Below the pieces are notes generated by a model. That model worked only from the letters and a program-made list of their open reading frames with translations, was not told where the DNA came from and made no database searches. A stretch of 64,000 nucleotides of DNA from assembly GCF_016595215.1 (NCBI RefSeq), contig NZ_JAENHK010000007.1, forward strand, positions 310,001 through 374,000, in the 5' to 3' direction. The DNA is from Chryseobacterium paridis (lineage in GTDB: Bacteria; Bacteroidota; Bacteroidia; Flavobacteriales; Weeksellaceae). A program made the position numbers and the translations under genes. This document shows, piece after piece, positions 51,757-61,466 of the stretch (position 1 is its first letter; every line of letters starts with the position of its first letter).

Positions 51757-52665
51757 ATGGTGAATTTTGTTTTGATTGCAGTATGTATTTTGGCTGGTAT
51801 GATTTTGAAAGCAACAAAATCTATTCATCCTGATGCTCACAAAGGCATCAATACCTGGATTCTTTATCTTGCTCTGCCAGCGGTTTCATTCAAATATTTA
51901 CCCAAAGTTCACTGGACATTAGAAATGCTTTTTCCTATTGTTGCTACATTTCTTATTGCAGTTTTCAGTTTTCTTTTTATGATGCTTTATAGTAAGAAAA
52001 AAGGATATTCCAGACGTTCTCAAAGCACGATGGAGCTTATCAGCGGATACAGCAATACTTCTTTTATCGGGTTTCCTTTAATCAGTGCTTTTTATGGAGA
52101 AAGTCTTTTAAGCATTGCTATTATTTGTGACCAGACGATGTTTTTCAGTCTTTCAACATTAGGGATAATTGCTGCAGTAAAAGGAGGGAGCAGATCAGGA
52201 AAGGTAAGTGCTCAGTTTATTTTAAAAAGATTAATCACTTTTCCTCCGTTAGTAGGTTGTATCAGTGCAATAGTACTTTCTCAGTTTATTGATTTTAGTG
52301 CAGCAGAACCTCTTTTTGATAAATTAGCAGCTACGGTAAGTCCATTGGCCTTGTTTTCTGTTGGCTTACAGCTGAAATTTAATGGTTGGAAGAAGCTTAT
52401 TCCTCAAATGTCGATTTCAATGTTATACAAATTAATTTTAGCACCTGCTATTGTTTTTGGGCTGGCATTATTATTGGGAGTAAAAGGGAATGTTGCTAAG
52501 ATCACCATTTTTGAGGCAGCAATGCCTACCGTTGTTACTTCAAGTATTATTGCTGAGCAGTTTAGGCTGAATACTAAGCTAACCAATTTGACTATTGGAT
52601 TCAGCATTATTGTGGGATTTTTAACCACAGCTTTATGGTATAAAATAATAGAAATCTTTTTTTAA
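51757..52665 (+). CDS. AEC-family transporter
   Basis: A 302-residue inner-membrane carrier of the auxin efflux carrier (AEC) family, with about ten helices in two bundles. Typical features are the ELISGYSNTSFIGFPLISAFYG segment (about 92-113) and the C-terminal EAAMPTVVTSSIIAEQF segment (about 250-270). Bacterial members carry organic acids such as malate or malonate; the substrate here is unknown. It is convergent with the TSUP gene, only 13 bases apart, with no clear terminator. Confidence 0.92.
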   Translation: MVNFVLIAVCILAGMILKATKSIHPDAHKGINTWILYLALPAVSFKYLPKVHWTLEMLFPIVATFLIAVFSFLFMMLYSKKKGYSRRSQSTMELISGYSNTSFIGFPLISAFYGESLLSIAIICDQTMFFSLSTLGIIAAVKGGSRSGKVSAQFILKRLITFPPLVGCISAIVLSQFIDFSAAEPLFDKLAATVSPLALFSVGLQLKFNGWKKLIPQMSISMLYKLILAPAIVFGLALLLGVKGNVAKITIFEAAMPTVVTSSIIAEQFRLNTKLTNLTIGFSIIVGFLTTALWYKIIEIFF

Positions 52666-52678
52666 TATAAGCTGCTGT

Positions 52679-53428
52679 CTAAAGATATGTTTTAATAAAG
52701 AAAACGATTGTAATGACAAAATTGAAAATAACGATCCCCATTCTAAGCTTTACAGGATTTAGTTTTTTGGTGAAATGTGCTCCGAAATAGCCTCCCAAAA
52801 TAGTTGCTGCCATCATGGTGCAGGTTTCCGGCCAGTATACTTTTCCGGCTGAGATAAACAGAACAACTGCCACTGCATTAGCTATCCCGGTAAAAAGAGT
52901 TTTATTCGCATTAATGACCTTTATATCAGACAATCCGAATAATGCCCAGACCGCCATCATCATAATTCCCACCGCTCCACCAAAGTAGCCACCATATATT
53001 CCTAAAAGAAATTGAGCTCCTAATACCAATCCAGCTCCTATATGCATCCTTTTTCTAAGCCAATTACCAGCCTGTTTACCAAAAGCAAAAGCCAGAGAGC
53101 CCAATAAAAGTAACCAGGGAACAACCATGTTGAAACCACTGGATGGAGTATATAGTAGTAACAATCCTCCTGCGCATCCTCCTAATAAGGTCAGGATAAT
53201 CATTGCAGTTATCGAAATATTGGGGAAAGGTCTGATATACTCTCTGAATTTCCAGGCACTGGCTAAACTTCCTGGAAATAGGGCTACAGTACTTGAAGCA
53301 TTAGCTTGAATAGGAGGTACTCCTGCATAAATAAGGGCAGGAAAAGTAATAAACGATCCACCACCAGCAGCTGCATTAATAGCTCCGGCTATAAGTCCAA
53401 TAAAAAATAAAAGAATGTAATTTTCCAT
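52679..53428 (-). CDS. TSUP-family (TauE/SafE) transporter
   Basis: A 249-residue inner-membrane permease of the sulfite/organosulfonate exporter family, with about eight helices in two repeats. The first repeat has the family signature GLIAGAINAAAGGGSFITFPAL with the QANASSTVALFPG motif, and the second has GIYGGYFGGAVGIMMM. I chose the ATG at 53428 (MENYILLFF) because the longer start at 53449 lies within the -10 box. The substrate is unknown; a small anion is likely. Confidence 0.92.
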   Translation of the reverse strand: MENYILLFFIGLIAGAINAAAGGGSFITFPALIYAGVPPIQANASSTVALFPGSLASAWKFREYIRPFPNISITAMIILTLLGGCAGGLLLLYTPSSGFNMVVPWLLLLGSLAFAFGKQAGNWLRKRMHIGAGLVLGAQFLLGIYGGYFGGAVGIMMMAVWALFGLSDIKVINANKTLFTGIANAVAVVLFISAGKVYWPETCTMMAATILGGYFGAHFTKKLNPVKLRMGIVIFNFVITIVFFIKTYL

Positions 53429-53446
53429 GAACAAAAAAATGATAAA

Positions 53447-53454
53447 CAAAGATA
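53447..53454 (-). promoter_or_regulatory. -10 box of the TSUP gene (TATCTTTG)
   Basis: A perfect TAnnTTTG on the minus strand, 18 bases before the chosen start codon. Confidence 0.6.
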
Positions 53455-53532
53455 AGTTACAGAATGAGTAATCACTAATAAAAATTGCAGTTCTGTAAAG
53501 AATGATTTAATTTTACATTTTAATTATTTCTC

Positions 53533-55980
53533 TTGCGATACGCCCAGATTGTTTTACCATTAAATTTAAAAGGTTCTTTTACTTATAAAGTTCCTGAAGA
53601 GCTTGTACCTGTTATACAAACCGGAATGAGAGTTTTGGTTCCGTTTCGGGGGAAAAAGATCTATACGGGGATTGTTTTTGAGATTCATGATATTGAGCCC
53701 GAAGGTTTTATTCCAAGAGATGTAATCAGTGTTCTGGATGAATTTCCTATTTTACCCAAAGAACAAATTGATTTTTGGAACTGGCTTTCGGCATATTATT
53801 TATGCACTTTAGGAGAAATTTATCGTTTTGCCTTTCCTTCTTCTCTGAAACTGGAAAGTGAGACTTATTTAAAGTTGAAACCGAATGTTACTGTAGATTT
53901 TGAAAATCTGGATGTGAATGAAATGTATCTTATCCAAGCACTCGAAGTCAGACAGCTTATTAATCTTACGGATCTTGAAGCTTTTATTCCTAAAAAAGAT
54001 ATTATAAAAACGATCAATTCATTAATTGATCTGCAATACATTGAAATCGATGAGAAGATCGGTGAAAAGTATAAGGCTAAAGAGGTAGCATATGTAAAAA
54101 TCAATGAACGACTTTTAGATAATGAAAGCCTTACAGCTATTTTAGCAAAACTGAATAAAGCTCCTAAACAGAAGGATCTTTTCCTTCTTATTTTATCTAA
54201 TCAGACGGAAAATCCTGACACTTATATAAAAAAATCTGACCTTTTTGAAGATGGAATTTTTGGGCATTCCCATTTAAAACCATTGGTGGATAAAAATTTT
54301 GTTGAAGAATATTATCAGCAAAAGGACAGGCTGGAAAGTTATGAAGGAGAAATTGAAGAAATAGAAGAGCTTTCAGAATCTCAAAAAAAAGCTAAAGAAG
54401 AAATTGATCAAGCTTTTGAGGAAAAGAGAAATGTGTTACTTCATGGAGTAACCTCTTCAGGAAAAACCCATATTTATTTAGAGAAAATAGAAGAATGTGT
54501 GAATCAGGGAAAGAATGTCCTGTTTTTGCTTCCTGAAATTTCCCTGACAAAACAGATTACGCAGAGGCTGGAAAAAAAATATGGTCGGAAATTAGGTTTT
54601 TATCATCAGAAACTCACCGATTTTGAGAAGGTAGAGGTCTGGAGAAGAATTAAAAATAATGACATTCAGATTCTTGTGGGTACAAGAAATGCTTTATTTC
54701 TCCCTTATCAGAATGTAGGATTGGTTATTGTAGATGAAGAACATGATTCTGCTTATAAAGCAAGAGAAGTGTCACCCTATTTTAATGCTAAAGATTCTGC
54801 ACTGGTATTTGGAGGTTTCTATGATGCACGGGTGATCTTAGGTTCCGCAACACCTTCCGTGGAAAGCTATTATCTGGCCCGAAAGGAGAAAATGAAGTAT
54901 ATTTTCCTTAATGAAAGGTTTGGAAATGTTCAGTTACCGGAATTTGAACTGATCAATTTTAAAGAAGCTCAGGATTCCAAAAAAGTCTCGGGGAACTTTT
55001 CTTTACATCTATTAGATGAGATCAAAAAAACATTAGAAGACAGAAACCAGGCTATTATTCTTCATAACCGTCGTGGATATGCCAATGTTCTAGAGTGTGA
55101 ATCCTGTGGCTATGTAAACTATTGCTCCAATTGTGATGTGGTAATGACTTATCATAAGGCTGCCAATGAAATGAAATGCCACTATTGTGGTCAGCGTGCA
55201 TCGAGGCCAAAAGCTTGCCCAAAGTGTCATTCAGAAAATTTAAATGAAAGAGGAGTAGGTGTCGAACAGATTCATGAGGAAGTTTCAAAACTATTTCCGG
55301 ACAAAGAAGTAGATAGAATGGATGTTGATTCTATGCGGAAGAAATTTGCTTATGAAAAACTTTATGAGAAAATTGAGGATAGAGAAACGGATATTGTAGT
55401 GGGTACACAGATGATCTCTAAAGGATTAGATTTCGACCATATTGAATTGGTAGCCATTCCGAAAGCGGATTCCTTATTATATGTACAGGATTTCAGAGCA
55501 GAAGAAAGGGCTTTCCAACTGATTACTCAGGTTGCAGGAAGAGCTGGGAGAGTTTCAGGTAAGGGAAAAATTTATATTCAAACTTTTAATCCTGAACACT
55601 CCGTATTTCAACTTATCAAAATGAATAAGGTCACTAAGATCTATTATCATTTCCTTGAAGAACGTAAGAAATTCCATTATCCACCTTTCACAAAGCTCAT
55701 TATGATCGAGCTTAAACACCGAAGGGAAGATAAGGTGAACCGTGCTTCTCAGTTTTTAGGATCTGTCCTGAGAAAATACCTTCCGGAAGAATGTGTTTTA
55801 GGCCCTGAAAGATCTCAAATTGCAAGGATTAATAATCTTTATCAGTTTCAGATTTTGCTTAAACTTCCACGTGGAAAAAACTACGAAAAATATAAACATC
55901 AGGTTTTGCTAAGTTTGAAAGATTTTAATGAAATTACTGCTTACCAGAGCATCAAAAAAGACGTTTTCGTGGATTTTTAA
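53533..55980 (+). CDS. priA: replication restart helicase PriA
   Basis: A 3'-5' DNA helicase that recognises stalled forks and reloads the replisome. The N-terminal 3'BD domain begins MRYAQIVLPLNLKGSFTYKVPEE. The helicase core has Walker A GVTSSGKT (305-312) and DEEH (401-404). Eight cysteines in CxxC pairs bind two zincs (from C522: CESCGYVNYCSNC ... CHYCG ... CPKC). The length of 815 residues is normal. The start is a TTG at 53533: an in-frame stop lies four codons upstream and no ATG precedes the conserved N-terminus. A one-mismatch -10 (TACATTTT, 53514-53521) implies a very short leader. Confidence 0.96.
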   Translation: MRYAQIVLPLNLKGSFTYKVPEELVPVIQTGMRVLVPFRGKKIYTGIVFEIHDIEPEGFIPRDVISVLDEFPILPKEQIDFWNWLSAYYLCTLGEIYRFAFPSSLKLESETYLKLKPNVTVDFENLDVNEMYLIQALEVRQLINLTDLEAFIPKKDIIKTINSLIDLQYIEIDEKIGEKYKAKEVAYVKINERLLDNESLTAILAKLNKAPKQKDLFLLILSNQTENPDTYIKKSDLFEDGIFGHSHLKPLVDKNFVEEYYQQKDRLESYEGEIEEIEELSESQKKAKEEIDQAFEEKRNVLLHGVTSSGKTHIYLEKIEECVNQGKNVLFLLPEISLTKQITQRLEKKYGRKLGFYHQKLTDFEKVEVWRRIKNNDIQILVGTRNALFLPYQNVGLVIVDEEHDSAYKAREVSPYFNAKDSALVFGGFYDARVILGSATPSVESYYLARKEKMKYIFLNERFGNVQLPEFELINFKEAQDSKKVSGNFSLHLLDEIKKTLEDRNQAIILHNRRGYANVLECESCGYVNYCSNCDVVMTYHKAANEMKCHYCGQRASRPKACPKCHSENLNERGVGVEQIHEEVSKLFPDKEVDRMDVDSMRKKFAYEKLYEKIEDRETDIVVGTQMISKGLDFDHIELVAIPKADSLLYVQDFRAEERAFQLITQVAGRAGRVSGKGKIYIQTFNPEHSVFQLIKMNKVTKIYYHFLEERKKFHYPPFTKLIMIELKHRREDKVNRASQFLGSVLRKYLPEECVLGPERSQIARINNLYQFQILLKLPRGKNYEKYKHQVLLSLKDFNEITAYQSIKKDVFVDF

Positions 55981-56023
55981 CAATTTTTAACAAATTTTAT
56001 AGCCTTTTATTAGACTATAATGG

Positions 56024-56053
56024 TCTGATTTCTAACAATATTTTCTACTTTTG
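56024..56053 (+). promoter_or_regulatory. dacB promoter
   Basis: TCTG (56024-56027, one mismatch to TTTG), 18 bases, then a perfect TACTTTTG (56046-56053). The leader would be about 80 bases. Confidence 0.55.
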
Positions 56054-56141
56054 GTCGTTGATTAATTGTTTGGCGCTCTTATTGAATGATTATTATGAAT
56101 CGTTTTTTATGGCATCAAGCATAGAAACAAAACTAAGATAG

Positions 56142-57614
56142 ATGGTAAATTTCAGAAAATATATTTCAGGTGCAGCGGTATTAGCTTCTGGGTTTTTCCT
56201 AGCTCAATCTACCGTTTCTACCGTTCTTTATTCTCAAGCTTACGACAATCAAAAAACGAATTTAAACTTACCTTCTCCCGTAACATCAGTTGTGGAGAGA
56301 ACAATTTTGTCGGCTAAAGAACTTGTAGATATTAATGTAAACACAATGGTAACAGACCCCGTACTTAAAAATGCAGAGTGGGGATTTGTTGTGTACGACC
56401 CAAAAACGAAGAAAGTAATTTCTTCGTATAACGAGAATACTCCTTTGGTTCCGGCTTCTACAACGAAACTTTTAACCACCGAAACAGCAATGAACCTGTT
56501 AGGTGAAAACTATCGTTGGATGACGCAATTGGAATATTCAGGGAGTATAGATGAAAATGGAGTTTTGAATGGTAATCTTTATGTTGTAGGAAGTGGAGAC
56601 CCGTCCCTTGGGACAAATAAAGGTGGCGCTTTATCTTACAGAGAGATTGTTTCAGACTTCATAAGTGGAATTTCACATGAGGGAATCAAAAGGGTAAATG
56701 GTGATATCATTATTCAGACAGCGCTTTTCAAAGGTAATATTTCAAGACTTCCGGAAAATGTTGTTTGGTTAGAGAATAATAATTACTATCTGCCAGTAGG
56801 TACTACCCGTGAGATTAGTCCTGCCAATGAGAAACTGATTGTAAAAAAAGGAGGTAATTTCTCTGTCGAGAAGAAATATTTCTATGTTTCTCCTTATGCT
56901 AATCAGATGGTATATGCTGATAAATATGAAGGAGATGGTATTTTGACAACAAAATTACCAGATGCTCCAGCTTATCTTGCCAATACTTTAAGAGCCTCAA
57001 TGGTCAAAAGCGGAATCGCTGTAAGTGGGAAAGTAACTCCTAGAATGACTGATCCAATGCCTGAAGCTCGAAAATTAGTCTCGGCATATAAATCTCCAAC
57101 TTTAGGTGATATCATCTATTACACCAACCAACATAGTGATAACTCTTTAGCTGAGGCTTTATTGAAAACAGTAGGTTTCCAGAAGTTGGGAGATCAGACC
57201 TCAGAATCAGGAAGAATTGTGGTTACAACTCATTTGAAAGAACATGCTTTTGATGTTAATGGCTTAAGCTATATAGACGGAAGTGGACTTTCAAGAAGTA
57301 ATACAGTGACTCCAATTTCACAGGCAAAGTTTTTGACATCTTTAATGGATGAAAAATATTACAAAACCTATTTAACGTCACTTCCAGTAGGAGGGCAATC
57401 AGGAACTTTGAAAAGAATGTTCATTGGTACAGGAAACGGACAGATATTTGCTAAAACAGGAACTTTAAATAAAGTAAAAACATTAGCAGGGTATTTGAAA
57501 ACAAATTCAGGGAAGACATTAGTGTTTTCTTTGATGGTAAATAACTATGCAGGATCAGTGGATATGGTGAAAAAGAGAATGGAAAAGCTTTTAGAACCGG
57601 CATTAGACCTTTAA
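56142..57614 (+). CDS. dacB: D-alanyl-D-alanine carboxypeptidase/endopeptidase, PBP4 type
   Basis: A periplasmic S13-family penicillin-binding protein that trims peptidoglycan stems and cross-links. All three active-site motifs are present: SxxK (S106-TT-K109), SDN (332-334) and KTG (438-440). The N-terminus has a signal peptide (about 1-22, ending FLAQ). The usual domain insertion between SxxK and SDN is present, and the length of 490 residues is normal for DacB. It is followed by a terminator whose T run overlaps the next promoter. Confidence 0.95.
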   Translation: MVNFRKYISGAAVLASGFFLAQSTVSTVLYSQAYDNQKTNLNLPSPVTSVVERTILSAKELVDINVNTMVTDPVLKNAEWGFVVYDPKTKKVISSYNENTPLVPASTTKLLTTETAMNLLGENYRWMTQLEYSGSIDENGVLNGNLYVVGSGDPSLGTNKGGALSYREIVSDFISGISHEGIKRVNGDIIIQTALFKGNISRLPENVVWLENNNYYLPVGTTREISPANEKLIVKKGGNFSVEKKYFYVSPYANQMVYADKYEGDGILTTKLPDAPAYLANTLRASMVKSGIAVSGKVTPRMTDPMPEARKLVSAYKSPTLGDIIYYTNQHSDNSLAEALLKTVGFQKLGDQTSESGRIVVTTHLKEHAFDVNGLSYIDGSGLSRSNTVTPISQAKFLTSLMDEKYYKTYLTSLPVGGQSGTLKRMFIGTGNGQIFAKTGTLNKVKTLAGYLKTNSGKTLVFSLMVNNYAGSVDMVKKRMEKLLEPALDL

Positions 57615-57637
57615 AATATTTAATTTAATATCATAAG

Positions 57638-57670
57638 AACCTTTTAATCAATGATTAGAAGGTTTTTTTT
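57638..57670 (+). terminator. dacB terminator
   Basis: AACCTTTTAATCA / TGATTAGAAGGTT (one G-U pair) and eight T. The final T is also the first base of the next gene's -10 box. Confidence 0.88.
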
Positions 57671-57677
57671 ATCTTTG
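57670..57677 (+). promoter_or_regulatory. -10 box of the M1 peptidase gene (TATCTTTG)
   Basis: A perfect TAnnTTTG 20 bases before the ATG at 57698. Confidence 0.65.
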
Positions 57678-57697
57678 GACATATTATAAATCTAAAA

Positions 57698-59626
57698 ATG
57701 AAAAAACTTTATCTATTAGTTTTATGCATCATTTCAGTACAATCATTGCATAGCCAAGATCAAAATGTTGAAATGAAGGGATTAATAGCAAAAGAGATGA
57801 AATCTTTTGCTTCGAAGATGACCGCTCCTAATGTTAATCCCAATACACTCAATTACGACTTGCAGTATCAGCGAATGGATGTTAATCTGGATCCGGCAGT
57901 TTATTCGATATCCGGTTCAGTAACTTCTCATTTTAAACCCAGTCAGAGTATGAGCAGTATCTATTTTGACCTTGCCAATACGTTAACCGTTTCTCAGGTT
58001 AAATACCACGGATCTAACCTTACCTTCCAACAGTTGGCTACAAAAGAGGTTAAAATAGATTTTCCAGCATCTTTACCAGCTAATGTACTGGATTCGTTAA
58101 CTATACAATATTCCGGTCCACCGGCAACAAACAACAATGCATTTGCTACGGGTTCACAGAACGGGAATCTTATCCTGTCTACTTTAAGCGAGCCATATGG
58201 TGCACAAGACTGGTTTCCTACAAAGCAAAGTTTAAATGATAAGATTGATCGATTTGATTTTAAAATAACCACTCCGAACCAGTACAGTGTGGCCGCTAAC
58301 GGAAAACTAATGTCGGAAACAGCACTTCCTAATAATAGAAAACTAACGTTCTGGAGAACAATGTACCCTACAAGTGCTTACCTGATAGCACTGGCAATTA
58401 CTAATTTTGTTAAACTGAATGATACAATGGGGAACCCTCCTTTTCCTTTTGTAAATTATATTTATCCTACTACACAAACGAATACTGCTGTAATGTCTAA
58501 TATTGAATGGACAAAACAAATAATGAATACTTTTGAAACCTATTTTGGTCCTTATCCTTTCCGTAATGAAAAATATGGGCATATGGAGTTTCAATATGGT
58601 GGAGTTTGTATGGAACATCAGACAATGTCTTCTATGAGTTCATGGGGAAAATCAGTTATAGCCCATGAATTGGCTCATCAATGGTTTGGAGATAAAGTAA
58701 CTTGTGGTTCATGGAATGATATCTGGTTGAATGAAGGGTTTGCAACATTTGGTGAACATTTAGCCAATGAAAAATTGTTGATGACTCAGGCTGAGTTCAT
58801 GAATTATTTATCAGGTCAAAAGGATTATATAACAAGTTCGACAGGAGGAAGTACTTATGTAGATGATGCTAACCTTGGAAATCAAAATGCTATTTTCAGT
58901 GGAAGGTTATCATATTCAAAAGGTGGTTATATTCTTAGAATGCTCAAGTGGATTTTAGGTGATGCCGCTTTCTATCAGGCTATCAAAGAATATCATTCCA
59001 GACCGAATTTAGCCTATAATTATGCTAAAACCTCTGATCTTAATGCTTCTTTATTGCAATCTACCGGCAAAAATTTCACTGAATTCTTTAATGACTGGGT
59101 ATATGGTGAAGGCTATCCCATTTATGATATAAGATGGAGAGAGTCTTCTAATCAAACGATTACGATCAAAGTAGGGCAGACACAAAGTAATTCTTCTGTA
59201 AGCTTTTATGAAATGCCTCTTCCTATAAAGGTAAATGGTACTGCGGGACAGGTAGCTTATCTTACTTTGAATAATACTTCCAATAATCAATATTTTGTAG
59301 AATCTGTGCCATTTCCAATTGCTAGTGTACAGTTCAACTATGAATATCAGATTTTGGAAAGAAATTCTACGGTAACAAAAGATACTACATTAAGCACCGC
59401 AGATTTTGAGAAAGATCAATTTGCGCTCTATCCCAATCCAGCTAAAAGCGAATTGTATTTAAAAGGTATAGAAAAGTCAACAGATTTCACGATCTATTCG
59501 GCGGAAGGAAGATTGATCAAAACAGGAATTTATCAACCTAATAAATCGATTAATATCGCTGAATTAATTCCCGGAGTTTATGTGTTTAAAATAAAAGAAA
59601 GAAATATTAAGTTTGTGAAAGAGTAA
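57698..59626 (+). CDS. secreted M1-family aminopeptidase, T9SS type A
   Basis: A 642-residue zinc metallopeptidase. The signal peptide is at about 1-19 (ending LHSQ). The N-terminal beta domain begins near YDLQYQRMDVNLDP, then the thermolysin-like domain has HELAH (323-327) followed by WLNEGFATF with the third zinc ligand; GGVCMEHQTM is the exopeptidase-type substrate loop, in place of the usual GAMEN. There is no long C-terminal helical domain; a short region precedes a T9SS type A tail (LYPNPAKSEL...IKFVKE, about 570-642). It probably works on peptides made by the other secreted proteases. Confidence 0.94.
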   Translation: MKKLYLLVLCIISVQSLHSQDQNVEMKGLIAKEMKSFASKMTAPNVNPNTLNYDLQYQRMDVNLDPAVYSISGSVTSHFKPSQSMSSIYFDLANTLTVSQVKYHGSNLTFQQLATKEVKIDFPASLPANVLDSLTIQYSGPPATNNNAFATGSQNGNLILSTLSEPYGAQDWFPTKQSLNDKIDRFDFKITTPNQYSVAANGKLMSETALPNNRKLTFWRTMYPTSAYLIALAITNFVKLNDTMGNPPFPFVNYIYPTTQTNTAVMSNIEWTKQIMNTFETYFGPYPFRNEKYGHMEFQYGGVCMEHQTMSSMSSWGKSVIAHELAHQWFGDKVTCGSWNDIWLNEGFATFGEHLANEKLLMTQAEFMNYLSGQKDYITSSTGGSTYVDDANLGNQNAIFSGRLSYSKGGYILRMLKWILGDAAFYQAIKEYHSRPNLAYNYAKTSDLNASLLQSTGKNFTEFFNDWVYGEGYPIYDIRWRESSNQTITIKVGQTQSNSSVSFYEMPLPIKVNGTAGQVAYLTLNNTSNNQYFVESVPFPIASVQFNYEYQILERNSTVTKDTTLSTADFEKDQFALYPNPAKSELYLKGIEKSTDFTIYSAEGRLIKTGIYQPNKSINIAELIPGVYVFKIKERNIKFVKE

Positions 59627-59654
59627 AATTTTCCTAAAAATATACAAATAGTTG

Positions 59655-59693
59655 GCCCTCAATAATATCATATTATTGAGGGCTATCTTTTTA
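59655..59693 (+). terminator. terminator of the M1 gene
   Basis: GCCCTCAATAATA / TATTATTGAGGGC, 13-bp perfect stem with a three-base loop and a T-rich tail. Confidence 0.85.
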
Positions 59694-59812
59694 TTTACAT
59701 ACTCAAACTATTTATTTAAAGTGACAAGTTTTGTCGTATTAGCAGTGTAACTTTGTAAAAATGAAGAGATAGGATCTCTATAATAAATCTTTTTACTGTG
59801 ATCTAAAAAGAT

Positions 59813-59820
59813 TATTTTTG
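59813..59820 (+). promoter_or_regulatory. -10 box (TATTTTTG)
   Basis: A perfect TAnnTTTG 34 bases before the ATG at 59855. Confidence 0.6.
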
Positions 59821-59854
59821 CAAAAAAAAATATAACAACATTTAAACATAAAGG

Positions 59855-61462
59855 ATGAAAAAACTCTACATAAGTGTATTTTCGATATGCACAATGCTGA
59901 GCCTTTCAGCTCAGGAAGTAATCTGGCAGAAGGATATCAAGTCCAATACTCAGGATTTTCTAAGCCAAGTGACAACGACAATTGATCAGCAGTATTTGAT
60001 TACGGGGAGTGTTATTCAGGCTGGAGGTCAGAAGCTGGATGCTGGCAGTAATGCTAAGCAAAATAACGGATATGATTTTCATTTGGTGAAATTAAATCAA
60101 CAAGGTGATCAGGTTTGGGAGAAATATTTTGCAGGGCAGAATCACGATTATTTATCTTCAACTGTAACAACTCAAGATGGTGGATTTCTTCTTTCAGGAA
60201 CCACTTATTCTTCAAAGGGGTTAGATAAAAAAGATGATTCCAAAGGAGGATCCGATGTTTGGCTGATCAGAATCAACGAATTTGGTGATGAATTATGGCA
60301 AAAAACGTTAGGAACTTCTGCTGATGAAGAAGCTAGGGCTGTTATTCAAACTACAGACTTAGGATTTTTTGTTGCTGGAAACACAACTAAAGGCTATGGT
60401 TCAAAAGACTCGTGGATCATTAAACTGGATAAAAATGGAAAAGAACTTTCACAACTGATTTTAGGCGGAGCTGGTTTAGATGAAGTAGAGAAAATGATCC
60501 CAACGAAGGAAGGTGGAGCTTTATTAGGTATTTATTCGAGGAGTTCCGAGGTTCGAGGTTTGGGTTCTGTAAATGGAGAAACCTCGAATCCCGTATCTGG
60601 GTACCCAAAAATCACCAACAATGAAGGAGAAGGTGACTACTGGATTGTAAAGTTAAGCAAAGATGGAAAAGTAGAATGGGAAAAGAATTATGGAGGAAAA
60701 GGTGATGATCATCTAAGAACTCTAGCTGTAACATCTTCTGGATATATCATTGGAGGAGAATCAAGAAGTGAGAGATCAGGAAATAAGACTGTTGGAATCG
60801 AAGAAGGGACAGATTTGTGGTTAATTTCCCTTGATGAAAAAGGAAATGAGCAATGGCAGAAATCTTACAACTTTAAGAACAGGGATATTTTGATGGGAAT
60901 GAGTGTTATAAGCGGGAAGCTGGATGATGGAAGTGGGAAGTCATCAACCAAAGGAATATTGTTGGGTGGATATACTCAGGCTGAGGGAAGAATGGAAACA
61001 GACGATGAAACATTCTGGATGTTATATCTGAATCAAGATGGTAATGAGCAGTGGAGAAAATATGTAAAAGGAGAATCGAGAAAGAGAGAGGAAAGATTGT
61101 CTGATATCAAACTCAACAGAGATGGTTCAATCATTTTAGCAGGAACCAGTGCGGAAGAGCTTGGAAAAGAAAACTGGAAGATCATAAAACTTGGAGATAA
61201 ACAGCTTGATCAGTTGATAGAGAAACAGGATATTAAGATTTATCCGAATCCTGTATCTGACTATGCTTATGTCGAAATAGGTTTTGATTTCAAGGAGGCA
61301 GATATCACTTTATACGATATGGGAGGAAGACAACTGCAGACTTTGAAAACTAAAAATAAAGTGACGAAGATCAATACTCAGCCTTTAATTCAGGGAGCTT
61401 ATCTGGTGGTGATTAAAACTGATACGAATAAAACAGCTAATGCTAAATTTATTAAGAAATAA
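59855..61462 (+). CDS. secreted delta-60-like repeat protein, T9SS type A
   Basis: A 535-residue exported protein. The signal peptide is at about 1-19 (ending LSAQ). The body has about six propeller-like repeats of the pattern WxIKLxxxGxxxWxKxxGGxxxDxxxxxxxTxDGGxxxxG, seen for example at DVWLIRINEFGDELWQKTLG and DYWIVKLSKDGKVEWEKNYGG. The tail is T9SS type A (IYPNPVSDYA...AKFIKK). One repeat contains an extra segment of about 20 residues (SSEVRGLGSVNGETSNPVSG) coded by a palindromic repeat element. It lies four bases upstream of a large Rhs-like gene, so the two are probably one operon. Confidence 0.88.
   Translation: MKKLYISVFSICTMLSLSAQEVIWQKDIKSNTQDFLSQVTTTIDQQYLITGSVIQAGGQKLDAGSNAKQNNGYDFHLVKLNQQGDQVWEKYFAGQNHDYLSSTVTTQDGGFLLSGTTYSSKGLDKKDDSKGGSDVWLIRINEFGDELWQKTLGTSADEEARAVIQTTDLGFFVAGNTTKGYGSKDSWIIKLDKNGKELSQLILGGAGLDEVEKMIPTKEGGALLGIYSRSSEVRGLGSVNGETSNPVSGYPKITNNEGEGDYWIVKLSKDGKVEWEKNYGGKGDDHLRTLAVTSSGYIIGGESRSERSGNKTVGIEEGTDLWLISLDEKGNEQWQKSYNFKNRDILMGMSVISGKLDDGSGKSSTKGILLGGYTQAEGRMETDDETFWMLYLNQDGNEQWRKYVKGESRKREERLSDIKLNRDGSIILAGTSAEELGKENWKIIKLGDKQLDQLIEKQDIKIYPNPVSDYAYVEIGFDFKEADITLYDMGGRQLQTLKTKNKVTKINTQPLIQGAYLVVIKTDTNKTANAKFIKK
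60531..60590. repeat. palindromic heptamer-like element inserted in a coding region
   Basis: TTCGAGGTTT (60552-60561) and AAACCTCGAA (60579-60588) are perfect inverted arms. The left arm sits in a 7-bp periodic stretch (CGAGGTT CGAGGTT TGGGTTC), with an extra TTCGAGG at 60533-60540. The frame stays open. Confidence 0.75.
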
Positions 61463-61466
61463 AATT

